Origin: Flavobacterium cutihirudinis
GTDB taxonomy: Bacteria > Bacteroidota > Bacteroidia > Flavobacteriales > Flavobacteriaceae
Direction of reading: 5' to 3'
DNA length: 64,000 nt
Assembly (NCBI RefSeq): GCF_003385895.1
Contig: NZ_QRDQ01000008.1
Span: forward strand, 1,174,354 to 1,238,353
A program made the translations under genes and the position numbers. Shown piece by piece: positions 17,316 through 25,686 of the stretch; the first letter of the stretch is position 1; the number at the start of each line of letters is the position of its first letter. The notes under the pieces were generated by a model. The model did no database searches. It saw only the letters and a program-made list of their open reading frames with translations, and was not told where the DNA came from.

Positions 17316-17714
17316 TTAAACCTCGCTTTCTTTTTGTCGATGCTGAAACATACTTACATACAAAAAAGTACTCATTTTTCGAGCACGCCTTTTTAAGGTT
17401 TCCACATTTTCGCCCTCAAAATGTTCGTCTAAAGTCTGAGACCAGTGATTCAGCCAGATTCCGAATTCATTTGGTGTGATTTTTTCGTCGAAATGAGCAT
17501 CAACTTCATTGTGAACTGCATGCGGATTTCCTTTGTATTTGCGAACGCCAAACAAATTAGTTTCCCAAAAATCCGTCAGTTTTTCAAGATGTGCATCCCA
17601 GTCGGTAATCATTTCATTAAAATAAAAGCCGATTTCTTTGTCGGCTCTTATTTTAGTATAAAACTGATGTACTAAGAAAGAAACGTCAGCTCTGTTTTCT
17701 ATTTGTTTTTTCAT
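17316..17714 (-). CDS. Group III truncated haemoglobin
   Basis: 132 residues of the trHbP (group III) type. It has LVHQFYTKIRADKEIGFYF, then the distal region with FWETNLFGVRKYKGNPHAVHNEV, where HAVH supplies the proximal-helix histidine. The length is normal. Group III globins bind oxygen and nitric oxide and are linked to microaerobic or nitrosative stress. The gene overlaps its upstream neighbour by 4 bases (ATGA) and so is translationally coupled to it. Confidence 0.9.
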   Translation of the reverse strand: MKKQIENRADVSFLVHQFYTKIRADKEIGFYFNEMITDWDAHLEKLTDFWETNLFGVRKYKGNPHAVHNEVDAHFDEKITPNEFGIWLNHWSQTLDEHFEGENVETLKRRARKMSTFLYVSMFQHRQKESEV

Positions 17715-17998
17715 AGAATAAAACTATTCAAAAGTATAAAGAATACACTTAATACTCCACTTAAAATAATAAAGTTAAAAACCGTTTTATGCTTCATTTG
17801 CGCCAATATTGAAGTGTTTGCAAATACACAAGCTAATACAATAATGGCAAGTTGAATCATTTGCGGGATAGACGTTCCGTTTGCTAAAACGTACATGGCT
17901 GCAGCACCGCCTAAACAGCTTTGTGCAATTACTGCCATTGCAGCAGAACCCATATAATTTCTATTAAAAATGTCGAATGTTGATTGATATAGTGTCAT
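17711..17998 (-). CDS. Small integral membrane protein (four-helix)
   Basis: 95 residues with about three membrane segments: AAMAVIAQSCLGGAAAMYVLA, MIQLAIIVLACVFANTSIL and FIILSGVLSVFFILLNSFIL. I do not recognise a named function. Its stop overlaps the globin start by 4 bases, so the two form an operon. A 22-base near-perfect palindrome lies 48 bases upstream (18046-18067), and a Crp/Fnr-type regulator gene lies just beyond it. A role in respiration or nitric oxide handling is inferred from this context only. Confidence 0.75.
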   Translation of the reverse strand: MTLYQSTFDIFNRNYMGSAAMAVIAQSCLGGAAAMYVLANGTSIPQMIQLAIIVLACVFANTSILAQMKHKTVFNFIILSGVLSVFFILLNSFIL

Positions 17999-18045
17999 GA
18001 TATATTGTTTTATATCAACAAAGTTACATGCACAATACCACTACA

Positions 18046-18067
18046 TTTTATGACTTAAATCATAAAA
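18046..18067. promoter_or_regulatory. Candidate Crp/Fnr-family operator
   Basis: TTTTATGACTTAAATCATAAAA pairs at 10 of 11 symmetric positions. The core TGAnTTAAnTCA resembles Crp/Fnr half-sites. It lies between the regulator gene 18080-18676 and the membrane-protein/globin operon, all on the minus strand, in the promoter region of the operon. Confidence 0.6.
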
Positions 18068-18079
18068 CGAGAACTTTTT

Positions 18080-18676
18080 TTATCTATATACTTTTCGGTT
18101 TATAATCTTCAATTCGCCTTTTTTTTCTAAGTTTTTTATTGCTCTGATAACAGTTTCAACACGCAATCCGGTCAAATCGCCAATTTGCTGTCTCGTAAAA
18201 TGAATGAGATAACCATTATTGTCTTTTGGAAAATTGAAGTAAAGTATTCCGTAATCGATTAATTTCAAGACACGATGTTCAGGATCGTGAGTTGAGATTT
18301 CTGCTGACATTATAGATTTGTAATATAAACGTTGTGCAAGATTTTCTATTATTTGTATGCTAATAGCTGGATTCTCTTCCAGAAGTTTCGTAAAGCTTGG
18401 TTTATTCAAAGCAAGAATTGTGCTTTCTTCAACGGCAATGGCATTGGCCGGATACCTTTGATTTAGAAATAAAGGAGGTTCACCAAAAGACTGATTTTTA
18501 TAAAATATTCCTTGTATAAATTCACGACCATCATCATTATAATTACTCATTTTAATTTCGCCCGAAATAATCTGATAGTAATGTGTAGGAAGATTGCCTT
18601 CTTCAAAAATTGGTTCGTTTTTTTGGAAGGACTTTTTTAGGGCGCCATATTTTTCTAATAATTCGGAAGAGATCAT
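18080..18676 (-). CDS. Crp/Fnr family transcriptional regulator
   Basis: 198 residues. Residues 10-120 form a cyclic-nucleotide-binding-type jelly roll (FEEGNLPTHYYQIISGEIKM ... FGEPPLFLN). Residues 130-198 are a winged helix with recognition helix FTRQQIGDLTGLRVETVIRAI. There is no N-terminal cysteine cluster, so it is not an Fe-S FNR; the ligand may be a small molecule or haem. It lies upstream of the globin operon, whose promoter has a matching palindrome. It is divergent from GGGP synthase. TAAATTTG on the minus strand (18705-18712) is a likely -7 box. Confidence 0.9.
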   Translation of the reverse strand: MISSELLEKYGALKKSFQKNEPIFEEGNLPTHYYQIISGEIKMSNYNDDGREFIQGIFYKNQSFGEPPLFLNQRYPANAIAVEESTILALNKPSFTKLLEENPAISIQIIENLAQRLYYKSIMSAEISTHDPEHRVLKLIDYGILYFNFPKDNNGYLIHFTRQQIGDLTGLRVETVIRAIKNLEKKGELKIINRKVYR

Positions 18677-18765
18677 TTTTACTTGCTTGTGGATAGGAAA
18701 TATACAAATTTAATTGATTTAAAATAGTTCTTCTACGTTAAAAACTTTTTACTTTTACAGCCATT

Positions 18766-19494
18766 ATGGAGCAAAAACTACGCACTATTCATCAACAAAT
18801 TTTAGACGCTAAAAAAAATGGACAAAAATTATTGGCCATACTTTTAGATCCTGACAAAATTGTGTTGGAAAATATAGATCATTTAATACTTAAAATTAAT
18901 GAATCACCGGCAACTCATATTTTTGTTGGCGGGAGTATTGTTCAAAATACTATTTTAGAGGATTTGATCTCAGTATTAAAACAAAAAACAAATCTTCCCG
19001 TTATTATTTTTCCTGGTGATCCTTCGCAAATTTCTCCTCAGGCCGATGCGATTCTGTTTTTGTCTTTGTTGTCTGGTCGAAATCCGGATTATCTAATAGA
19101 ATATCAGGTTCAGGCGGCGCCAGTTTTAAAGAAAATGAAGATTGAGGTTATTTCTACAGGTTATATTTTGATAGAAAGTGGCAATGAAACAGCTGTGGCA
19201 CGTGTAAGTAAAACCAAACCTCTTAATCGTGAAAATTTTGATTTGGCTTTAGCAACAGCGCAAGCCGGAGAGATGTTAGGTAATAAATTAATGTATTTGG
19301 AAGCCGGAAGCGGAGCTAAAAATGCCGTTCCGTTGAAAATGATACAGTTAATTTCGCAAAATATAGAAATTCCTATTATTGTTGGCGGAGGAATTGTAGA
19401 TTTGCACGCAATTCAAAATGCATATAATGCCGGTGCCGATTTGGTGGTTATTGGTACTGCTTTTGAGAACGATAGCCATTTTTTTGAATCATAA
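18766..19494 (+). CDS. Geranylgeranylglyceryl/heptaprenylglyceryl phosphate synthase
   Basis: 242 residues with a TIM-barrel of the PcrB/GGGPS family: LLAILLDPDK, THIFVGGSIVQN, IIFPGDPSQIS, STGYILIESGN, YLEAGSGAKN and the phosphate-binding IIVGGGI plus ADLVVIGTAFE. It joins a polyprenyl diphosphate to sn-glycerol-1-phosphate. The enzyme is best known from archaeal lipid synthesis; Bacteroidota encode group II homologues whose biological product is less clear. The gene begins a four-gene plus-strand row (pnuC, kinase fusion, arfB). Confidence 0.93.
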   Translation: MEQKLRTIHQQILDAKKNGQKLLAILLDPDKIVLENIDHLILKINESPATHIFVGGSIVQNTILEDLISVLKQKTNLPVIIFPGDPSQISPQADAILFLSLLSGRNPDYLIEYQVQAAPVLKKMKIEVISTGYILIESGNETAVARVSKTKPLNRENFDLALATAQAGEMLGNKLMYLEAGSGAKNAVPLKMIQLISQNIEIPIIVGGGIVDLHAIQNAYNAGADLVVIGTAFENDSHFFES

Positions 19495-19520
19495 ATCGAT
19501 AGCAAAATAACCTTTACAAA

Positions 19521-20144
19521 ATGATAGATTTTTTTCTTGAAAGTTACAGAAATGCTCCTTTATGGCATATTGCCTTGGAGTTTTTGGTTTTTGTTTGCGG
19601 AATTTTAAGCGTTTGGTTTGCTAAGAAAGAAAATATCTGGGTGTATCCTACAGGTTTAATTGCTACGGTGATTTCAGTGTATCTTTTATATATTGCGGGC
19701 TATATTGGTGATATGATTATCAACGGATATTTCTCAATTATGAGTATTTATGGTTGGTATGTTTGGGCAAAAGGCGGTTCAGTAGAAGACAATTTGCCGA
19801 TTACTCGTACAAATTTTAATGAAAAAATAATCGGAATCGTACTGTTTATTGTTACTGTTTTTGTAGTTTTCGGGATTTATAAATATTTCGATTATGAAAT
19901 ACATAAAGATAATTATATCGATATGATTTCGTCAGGAATATTTTTTGCAGGAATGTGGTATATGGCCAGGAAAAAAATCGAAAACTGGACACTTTGGATT
20001 ATTGGTGACATTATTGTAGTGCCTCTTTATGCTTATCGTGGCTTAGGGATGTTGTCATTACAGTATTTAATTTTTACAATTTTGGCTATTTCAGCTTATT
20101 TAGAATGGAGAAAAATCTTAGACAGCAAAAAACAACAATCATAA
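19521..20144 (+). CDS. pnuC: PnuC family nicotinamide riboside (or thiamine) transporter
   Basis: 207 residues with about seven membrane helices and the PnuC motifs SIYGWYVWAKG and ENWTLWIIGDIIVVPLYAYRGL. PnuC proteins are facilitated diffusion channels that rely on a cytoplasmic kinase to trap the vitamin. The next gene overlaps it by 40 bases and starts with a NadR-type riboside kinase domain, which supports nicotinamide riboside. However, a TPP-riboswitch-controlled TonB receptor lies just downstream, and Bacteroidota have a thiamine-specific relative (PnuT), so the substrate is not settled. Confidence 0.88.
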   Translation: MIDFFLESYRNAPLWHIALEFLVFVCGILSVWFAKKENIWVYPTGLIATVISVYLLYIAGYIGDMIINGYFSIMSIYGWYVWAKGGSVEDNLPITRTNFNEKIIGIVLFIVTVFVVFGIYKYFDYEIHKDNYIDMISSGIFFAGMWYMARKKIENWTLWIIGDIIVVPLYAYRGLGMLSLQYLIFTILAISAYLEWRKILDSKKQQS

Positions 20145-22219
20145 AAATTGCTTTATTTGGTCCTGAAAGTACAGGGAAAACCACATTAGCAAAACAGCTT
20201 GCAGACTATTACGAAACCGAATGGGTGCCGGAGTTTGCACGTGATTATTTGCAGGAAAAGTGGGAGGAGAATCAACACATTTGTGTTGCTGATGATATGA
20301 TGCCAATTGCTTATGGGCAAACTTTGTTAGAAAATGAAAAGTTAACAACAGCAAAAAAATATTTGTTTTGTGATACCAATTTAATGGTAACCAAAGTCTT
20401 TTCTGAAATGTATTATGGTTTCTGTGATCCGCTTTTAAATGAAGCGGCACTTAAACATGAATATGATTTATTCTTCCTTACTGACATTGATGTTCCTTGG
20501 GAAAAAGATGATATTCGAGATACACCCGAAGGAAGAGAAACTGTCTTCTCTGTTTTTAAACAAACATTGATAGATACCAAAAAACCTTTCATAACGATTT
20601 CAGGAAATAAGGAATGCCGATTAGCAAAAGCTACTAAAATAATTAACGATTTGACTATTGCAAAAGCTAATGGTTTGTCATCTGCTGATTTTGTCCAGAT
20701 ATATAATCAGGGAATTCCTTTTGAAAGTATTTTAAAGCAATTGGAGATTTTTAAAAACGGTATTGCAAAGAGTAATCTTTTAAGTCCTGCAACAATCAGC
20801 AATGGTATATTAAGTTTGTCGGAAAGTGATTTTGAAGAAAAAGCCTCTTTTTTTGACAATCAAAAAGAAAACCTGAAAATCAAAAAATTTGTTCCTGCTT
20901 CTGGCGCGGCTACAAGAATGTTTAAGTTTTTGATAGCTTTTCTAAATGATTTTGATATTCAAAAAGAAACAATAAATGCCTATATAAATAGAAAGAAAGA
21001 TAAAGAGCTTGCTATTTTTATTGTTGGAATGGAAAAATTCCCATTTTTTAAATCGGTTGATAAAAAACTGAGAGAAATTTATCCTGATTTTGAGAGTTTA
21101 GAAAGAGACTATAAGAATTACTATTTTATAAAATTACTGTTGTCTTCAGACGATTTTAATTTCGCAAATAAACCTAAAGCAGTTTTGCCATTTCATCAGT
21201 ACGAAAAGCATATTGCAAATCCAATTGAGGAACATTTGAATGAATGTGTGCATTATGCAACCTCAAAAAATGAATCTAATTTGCATTTTACAGTTTCAGA
21301 AATTCATCAGGATCTGTTTGAAAATGCCGTTGCTCAGGACAGAGAAAAGATTGAAAAGCCTTCAGGAGTAAAAATCAATATTGGATATTCATATCAAAAT
21401 AAAAGTACGGATTCTATTACTGTTGATTCCGAAAATAAACTTGTAAAAGACAAAAACGATCGTTTGATTTTTAGACCGGGTGGTCATGGAGCTTTAATTG
21501 AAAATTTGAATGATCTTGATGCTGATGTTATTTTTATAAAAAACATTGATAACGTAATTCAAAATCATATAGAGCAAATTACGCTTTATAAAAAGGCTTT
21601 AGCGGGAGTTTTAATTAAGGTGCAACAGAAAGTTTTTGGTTACCTAAATGCTATTGAAAATTGCGAAATCAAGGAAACTGATTTAGAAGAAATCGTTGTT
21701 TTTTTAGAAGAAAAACTGAATGTTTTTATCAATGGTGATTTTAATAAATTTACTACTGAGAATAAGATTAATAAAGTTAAAGAACTTTTAAACAGACCTA
21801 TTCGTGTTTGCGGAATGGTAAAAAATGAAGGAGAACCTGGCGGAGGACCATTTTGGGTAGTAAATGATAAAGGTATTAAATCGCTACAAATTGTAGAAAC
21901 TTCGCAAGTTGATTTAACTGATAAAAAGCAAGGTGAAATTTTGGCGCAAGCCACTCATTTTAATCCGGTAGATTTAGTTTGCGGAATCAAAAATTACAAA
22001 AAAGAAAATTTTGATTTATTGCAATTTGTAGATCAGAAGGCAGGATTTATTGTAGAGAAAAGCATAGAAGGTAAAACAGTGAGAAGTTACGAATTGCCGG
22101 GATTATGGAATGGTTCGATGGCAAACTGGCTTACCGTGTTTGTTGCTGTGCCCCTGATAACTTTTAATCCGGTGAAAACGGTAAATGACTTATTAAAAGC
22201 AGCGCATCAGCCACAATAA
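20105..22219 (+). CDS. NadR-type kinase domain fused to DUF4301
   Basis: 704 residues in two parts. Residues 13-190 are a P-loop kinase like the ribosylnicotinamide kinase half of NadR: GPESTGKTTLAKQLA, then EFARDYLQ, FCDTNLMVTKVFSE and DVPWEKDDIRD. From about residue 200 to the end is a DUF4301 domain (FVPASGAATRMFKF, FRPGGHGALIENLND, VCGMVKNEGEPGGGPFWV). DUF4301 has nucleotidyltransferase-like glycine-rich motifs but no established reaction. The start overlaps pnuC by 40 bases and no later start keeps the P-loop. The kinase would phosphorylate the imported riboside; the second domain's role is unknown. Confidence 0.88.
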   Translation: MEKNLRQQKTTIIKIALFGPESTGKTTLAKQLADYYETEWVPEFARDYLQEKWEENQHICVADDMMPIAYGQTLLENEKLTTAKKYLFCDTNLMVTKVFSEMYYGFCDPLLNEAALKHEYDLFFLTDIDVPWEKDDIRDTPEGRETVFSVFKQTLIDTKKPFITISGNKECRLAKATKIINDLTIAKANGLSSADFVQIYNQGIPFESILKQLEIFKNGIAKSNLLSPATISNGILSLSESDFEEKASFFDNQKENLKIKKFVPASGAATRMFKFLIAFLNDFDIQKETINAYINRKKDKELAIFIVGMEKFPFFKSVDKKLREIYPDFESLERDYKNYYFIKLLLSSDDFNFANKPKAVLPFHQYEKHIANPIEEHLNECVHYATSKNESNLHFTVSEIHQDLFENAVAQDREKIEKPSGVKINIGYSYQNKSTDSITVDSENKLVKDKNDRLIFRPGGHGALIENLNDLDADVIFIKNIDNVIQNHIEQITLYKKALAGVLIKVQQKVFGYLNAIENCEIKETDLEEIVVFLEEKLNVFINGDFNKFTTENKINKVKELLNRPIRVCGMVKNEGEPGGGPFWVVNDKGIKSLQIVETSQVDLTDKKQGEILAQATHFNPVDLVCGIKNYKKENFDLLQFVDQKAGFIVEKSIEGKTVRSYELPGLWNGSMANWLTVFVAVPLITFNPVKTVNDLLKAAHQPQ

Positions 22220-22623
22220 TGGAAACAGAGAAAATCATATCAGAATTAAGTTTTAAAGCGGTTCGCAGCAGTGGAGCAGGCGGACAGAATGTGAACAAAG
22301 TTTCATCAAAAATCTTTTTATCTTTTGATTTGAATGCTTCGCAGGCTTTATCTGATGATGAGAAATTACTTTTACAATCTAATATTGCACACCGTTTAAC
22401 AACCGAAAACATTCTGATTTTAAATTGTGATGAAGATAGAAGTCAGCTTAAAAATAAAGATATTGTTATAAAACGTTTTCTCGAAATTATTAAAAAAGGT
22501 TTATACGTTCCGAAAGTTCGTAAGGCAACAAAAATTCCTAAATCAGTAATTAAGAAAAGAATTAAAGACAAGAAGAATATTTCTGATTTAAAACAATCGA
22601 GAAGAAAGCCAAACTTAGAATAA
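22219..22623 (+). CDS. arfB: Peptide-release-factor-like ribosome rescue protein
   Basis: 134 residues. VRSSGAGGQNVNKVSSKIFL carries the GGQ tripeptide of class I release factors. The protein lacks codon-recognition domains and ends in a basic tail (KKRIKDKKNISDLKQSRRKP), as in ArfB/YaeJ. ArfB enters ribosomes stalled without a stop codon and hydrolyses the peptidyl-tRNA; the tail occupies the empty mRNA channel. The start shares one base with the preceding stop (TAATG), so translation is coupled to the kinase/DUF4301 gene. Confidence 0.93.
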   Translation: METEKIISELSFKAVRSSGAGGQNVNKVSSKIFLSFDLNASQALSDDEKLLLQSNIAHRLTTENILILNCDEDRSQLKNKDIVIKRFLEIIKKGLYVPKVRKATKIPKSVIKKRIKDKKNISDLKQSRRKPNLE

Positions 22624-22636
22624 ATTTCAAGTTTTA

Positions 22637-22689
22637 AAATTCCAAATTCCAAAAGAATCAAAATAAGTCTGTTTTGGAATTTGGAATTT
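22637..22689 (+). terminator. Terminator hairpin after arfB
   Basis: AATTCCAAATTCCAAAA pairs with TTTTGGAATTTGGAATT across a 17-base loop and is followed by CTTTTTT. It lies 13 bases after the arfB stop and just upstream of the promoter of the TPP-controlled gene. Confidence 0.8.
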
Positions 22690-22694
22690 CTTTT

Positions 22695-22726
22695 TTGGAG
22701 TTTTAAATATTTTAACATTACCTTTG
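22695..22726 (+). promoter_or_regulatory. Promoter of the TPP-riboswitch transcript
   Basis: TTG at 22695-22697, 21 bases, then TACCTTTG at 22719-22726. The expected transcript start is a few bases before the riboswitch P1 stem. Confidence 0.7.
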
Positions 22727-22734
22727 CATTGTCT

Positions 22735-22812
22735 CAAAGGGGTGCTCTAAATAACGAGCTGAGATCATACCCAAAGAACCTGAGCGAGTAATGTTGCTAA
22801 GGGAAAAAACGA
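22735..22812 (+). promoter_or_regulatory. TPP riboswitch (THI element)
   Basis: The conserved blocks are GGGGTGCTC, GAGCTGAGATCATACCC, GAACCTGA and GTAATGTTGCTAAGGGAA, in the right order. It binds thiamine pyrophosphate and lowers expression of the downstream gene when thiamine is plentiful. The gene controlled is the TonB-dependent receptor at 22905, starting about 90 bases later. Confidence 0.96.
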
Positions 22813-22904
22813 CACTATTGAGCGTGCACACTTTATTTTGTCGTGAAACAATTTTATTAATTTAACAAAGAATAATTCCCCCTTTTATTCGTAATTCTTT
22901 ACGA

Positions 22905-25094
22905 ATGAAAACTATTTTTCAAGGTGCTTTTCAAGGTACAAAGGTACAAAGGTACAAAGTTGCAAAGCTGAGCAACAAATCCAATTTCTTTCTTCTTTCT
23001 TCTTTTTTCTTCACACTATTCTCTATTGCGCAAGAACAAGATTCAACCAAAGTAAATCAGCTTGACGATGTATTGGTTTCGGCGGTTCGTGTTACTTCAA
23101 AAACTCCGGTGAGTTTTAGTAATATGGACAAAAAAGAAATTAAATACAGAAATCTGGGTCAGGATATTCCAACTTTAATGAATTACCTTCCTTCAGTGGT
23201 GACAACTTCTGATGCAGGAAACGGAATTGGTTACAGCGGAATCAGAGTCCGCGGAAGCGACGCAACTCGTGTAAATGTTACGATTAACGGAATTCCATAC
23301 AACGATGCTGAAAGCCAGGGAACTTTTTGGGTAAATATGCCCGATTTTGCTTCTTCTGTAGAAAGCTTGCAGTTACAGCGCGGTGTCGGAACTTCTACAA
23401 ATGGTTCTGGAGCTTTCGGTGCGAGTTTAAATATGCTGACGGATAATTATGCTTCTAAGGCGAATGGTGAAATTTCGAGTTCATTCGGAAGTTACAATTC
23501 AAATAAAAATACTGTAAAATTTAGCACTGGATTATTAAATGATCATTTTGAGTTAGCCGGACGTTTGTCTACAATAAAATCAGATGGTTATATAGATCGC
23601 GCGAGTTCTGATTTGAAATCGTATTTTCTTCAGGGAACTTACGTTGGAAAAACAACATTAATAAAAGCATTGGTCTTTGGCGGAACCGAAGAAACCTATC
23701 AGGCATGGAATGGTATAGATGCTGAAACGCTGGTAAGCAATCGTACTTATAATTCGGCTGGAAAATATAAAGATGAGCAGGGAAATGTTCATTTTTATGA
23801 CAACGAAACCGATAATTACAAACAAGATCATTATCAATTACATTGGAGTGAATCATTTACGGATAAATGGAGCACTAATTTTGCTTTGCACTACACAAAA
23901 GGACGTGGTTATTACGAAAATTACAAATATGATACACCAATTGCCGGTTATGGCGATATTCAGCCAACAAAAGAGGTCGAGAATGATTTGGGAGAATTAG
24001 TTCCCGGAACAGATTTGATTCGTCAAAAATGGTTGGACAATGATTTCTACGGAACCACTTTTTCTGTAAAATATAAAGAAGAAAAACTAGATGTTATTTT
24101 TGGCGGAGGTTGGAATAAATACGAAGGCGATCATTTTGGTAAAGTAATTTGGGCAAGAAATATGGGGCCAACAGAATTAGGTGATCATTACTATGATGAT
24201 TTTTCGACCAAAACGGATGGTAATATTTTCGCAAAAGCAAATTATCAATTCACGGAAAAATTAAGTTTCTATGGCGATTTGCAATACAGAAATGTAAAAT
24301 ATAAAGCCAATAGTGCAGAAACTGGTTTAGTTAATGATAATTTTAATTTCTTTAATCCGAAAGCAGGTTTGAATTATGCTTTTAGCGACAAAAGCACGCT
24401 TTATTTTTCTTATGCAAGAGCAAATCGCGAACCAAACAGAACCGATTATGAAGGCGGAAATGTAAAACCGGAAAAACTAAATGATTTTGAATTAGGATGG
24501 AGATTCAACTCAGAAAAATTCCAGTTGAATTCTAATTTCTATTATATGGGTTATAAAGATCAGCTGATTTTGACTGGAAGACTAGATGATGTTGGAGCGC
24601 CAATTCGAGCAAATACTGAAAAAAGTTACCGTTTAGGATTTGAATTGGATGCGACAATTGCCCTTTCTGATAAATTTATTTTGAGACCAAATTTCACTTT
24701 AAGTAGTAATAAAAATGTTGATTTGGCTGTTGAAGGTCAATATTACGGAACTACTGATATTGCGTATTCACCAGAAGTCATTGCGGGAAATATTATAGTA
24801 TATACTCCAATAAAGAGTTTGCATATTTCATTATTGCAAAAATATGTTGGAGAACAATACATGAACAATATCGAATTGCCTTCAGCAAAATTGGCAGATT
24901 ATTTTGTAAATGATTTAAATGTATCTTACGAAATCAAACCAAAATCGATATTCAAATCTATTATGATAACCGGAATGGTAAATAATATTTTAGACAAAAA
25001 ATATGTTTCAAACGGTTATATGTGGGACATTTATCCTTACTATTATCCGCAGGCAGGAATTAACTTCTTAGCCGGACTAACTTTGAAATTCTAA
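22905..25094 (+). CDS. TPP-regulated TonB-dependent outer-membrane receptor
   Basis: 729 residues. A signal peptide ends near residue 42 (FSIAQ), followed by a TonB-box region (LDDVLVSAVRV), a plug domain (GIRVRGSDATRVNVTINGIPYND) and a 22-strand type barrel ending in an aromatic residue (LAGLTLKF). The TPP riboswitch upstream makes thiamine or a thiamine precursor the likely cargo. The signal peptide is preceded by about 20 extra residues (QGTKVQRYKVAKL) encoded by a repetitive GGTACAAAGGTACAAAG stretch. The next Met is deep in the plug, so 22905 is the best start. A terminator follows at 25101-25130. Confidence 0.92.
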   Translation: MKTIFQGAFQGTKVQRYKVAKLSNKSNFFLLSSFFFTLFSIAQEQDSTKVNQLDDVLVSAVRVTSKTPVSFSNMDKKEIKYRNLGQDIPTLMNYLPSVVTTSDAGNGIGYSGIRVRGSDATRVNVTINGIPYNDAESQGTFWVNMPDFASSVESLQLQRGVGTSTNGSGAFGASLNMLTDNYASKANGEISSSFGSYNSNKNTVKFSTGLLNDHFELAGRLSTIKSDGYIDRASSDLKSYFLQGTYVGKTTLIKALVFGGTEETYQAWNGIDAETLVSNRTYNSAGKYKDEQGNVHFYDNETDNYKQDHYQLHWSESFTDKWSTNFALHYTKGRGYYENYKYDTPIAGYGDIQPTKEVENDLGELVPGTDLIRQKWLDNDFYGTTFSVKYKEEKLDVIFGGGWNKYEGDHFGKVIWARNMGPTELGDHYYDDFSTKTDGNIFAKANYQFTEKLSFYGDLQYRNVKYKANSAETGLVNDNFNFFNPKAGLNYAFSDKSTLYFSYARANREPNRTDYEGGNVKPEKLNDFELGWRFNSEKFQLNSNFYYMGYKDQLILTGRLDDVGAPIRANTEKSYRLGFELDATIALSDKFILRPNFTLSSNKNVDLAVEGQYYGTTDIAYSPEVIAGNIIVYTPIKSLHISLLQKYVGEQYMNNIELPSAKLADYFVNDLNVSYEIKPKSIFKSIMITGMVNNILDKKYVSNGYMWDIYPYYYPQAGINFLAGLTLKF

Positions 25095-25100
25095 AAACAA

Positions 25101-25130
25101 AAAAGCCTGAAATTAAATTTCAGGCTTTTT
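25101..25130. terminator. Bidirectional terminator
   Basis: AAAAGCCTGAAATTAAATTT runs into its complement CAGGCTTTTTTT, with A and T runs on the two sides. It separates the convergent TonB receptor and lipoprotein genes. Confidence 0.9.
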
Positions 25131-25135
25131 TTATA

Positions 25136-25549
25136 TTAATTATAAACGTGAATTATTGAACCAACAACTTCTACTTTATATTCTTTCAACGGATACTGTT
25201 TTCCTCCAAGTCCGGTATATAAACTATACTCCGTTTTATCGCAGGAACAAAGGGAGTTGATGCCATTAATTGTCATAGCGACACATGAGCTAAGTTCTTG
25301 ATTTGGACACGCAGCGTCGTAGGCTTTATAGGTGCCTCCGGCGTTAAAAATTATAACTCCTTTTGCGCCATAATTCGGAACTATAACTCCATTACTTGGA
25401 AATTTCAGATTGGAATAAGTTGGCAAATTCATATCTGCAGATAAATTCACAGTGTAATTCGGAATATAAGGATTGTTATTGCTGCGTTCATTTTCGCTAC
25501 AAGCAGAAAGTATACATATTAAGACGATTAACAGCCAGATTTTTTTCAT
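25136..25549 (-). CDS. Rieske-fold-like lipoprotein lacking cluster histidines
   Basis: 137 residues with a lipoprotein leader ending in LSACSEN. The body has the layout of small Rieske-like lipoproteins of Flavobacteria: a GVIIFNAGGTYKAYDAACPN strand and loop, then CSCDKTEYSLYTG, then a final strand. A Rieske [2Fe-2S] site needs CxH and CxxH; here the equivalents read CPN and CSCD, so both histidines are missing and no normal cluster is expected. Membrane-anchored, function unknown. It is convergent with the TonB receptor. Confidence 0.65.
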   Translation of the reverse strand: MKKIWLLIVLICILSACSENERSNNNPYIPNYTVNLSADMNLPTYSNLKFPSNGVIVPNYGAKGVIIFNAGGTYKAYDAACPNQELSSCVAMTINGINSLCSCDKTEYSLYTGLGGKQYPLKEYKVEVVGSIIHVYN

Positions 25550-25641
25550 TATTTTAATAAGAATTAGTGAAACAAAAATAATTTATTTAGATTTGATTTT
25601 TATATGATTAACATATAATTATGTACTATTAAAAATAATAG

Positions 25642-25686
25642 TATATTTGTAATACAAAATCCCGTCCCGATGGGATTTTTTGTATT
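25642..25686 (+). promoter_or_regulatory. greA promoter with 5'-end hairpin
   Basis: TATATTTG at 25642-25649 is a consensus -7 box. Immediately after it, AATACAAAATCCC (25651-25663) pairs with GGGATTTTTTGTATT (25672-25686). The hairpin has a T-run in its 3' arm and looks like an intrinsic terminator at the very start of the greA transcript. No upstream plus-strand gene needs it. Confidence 0.65.
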
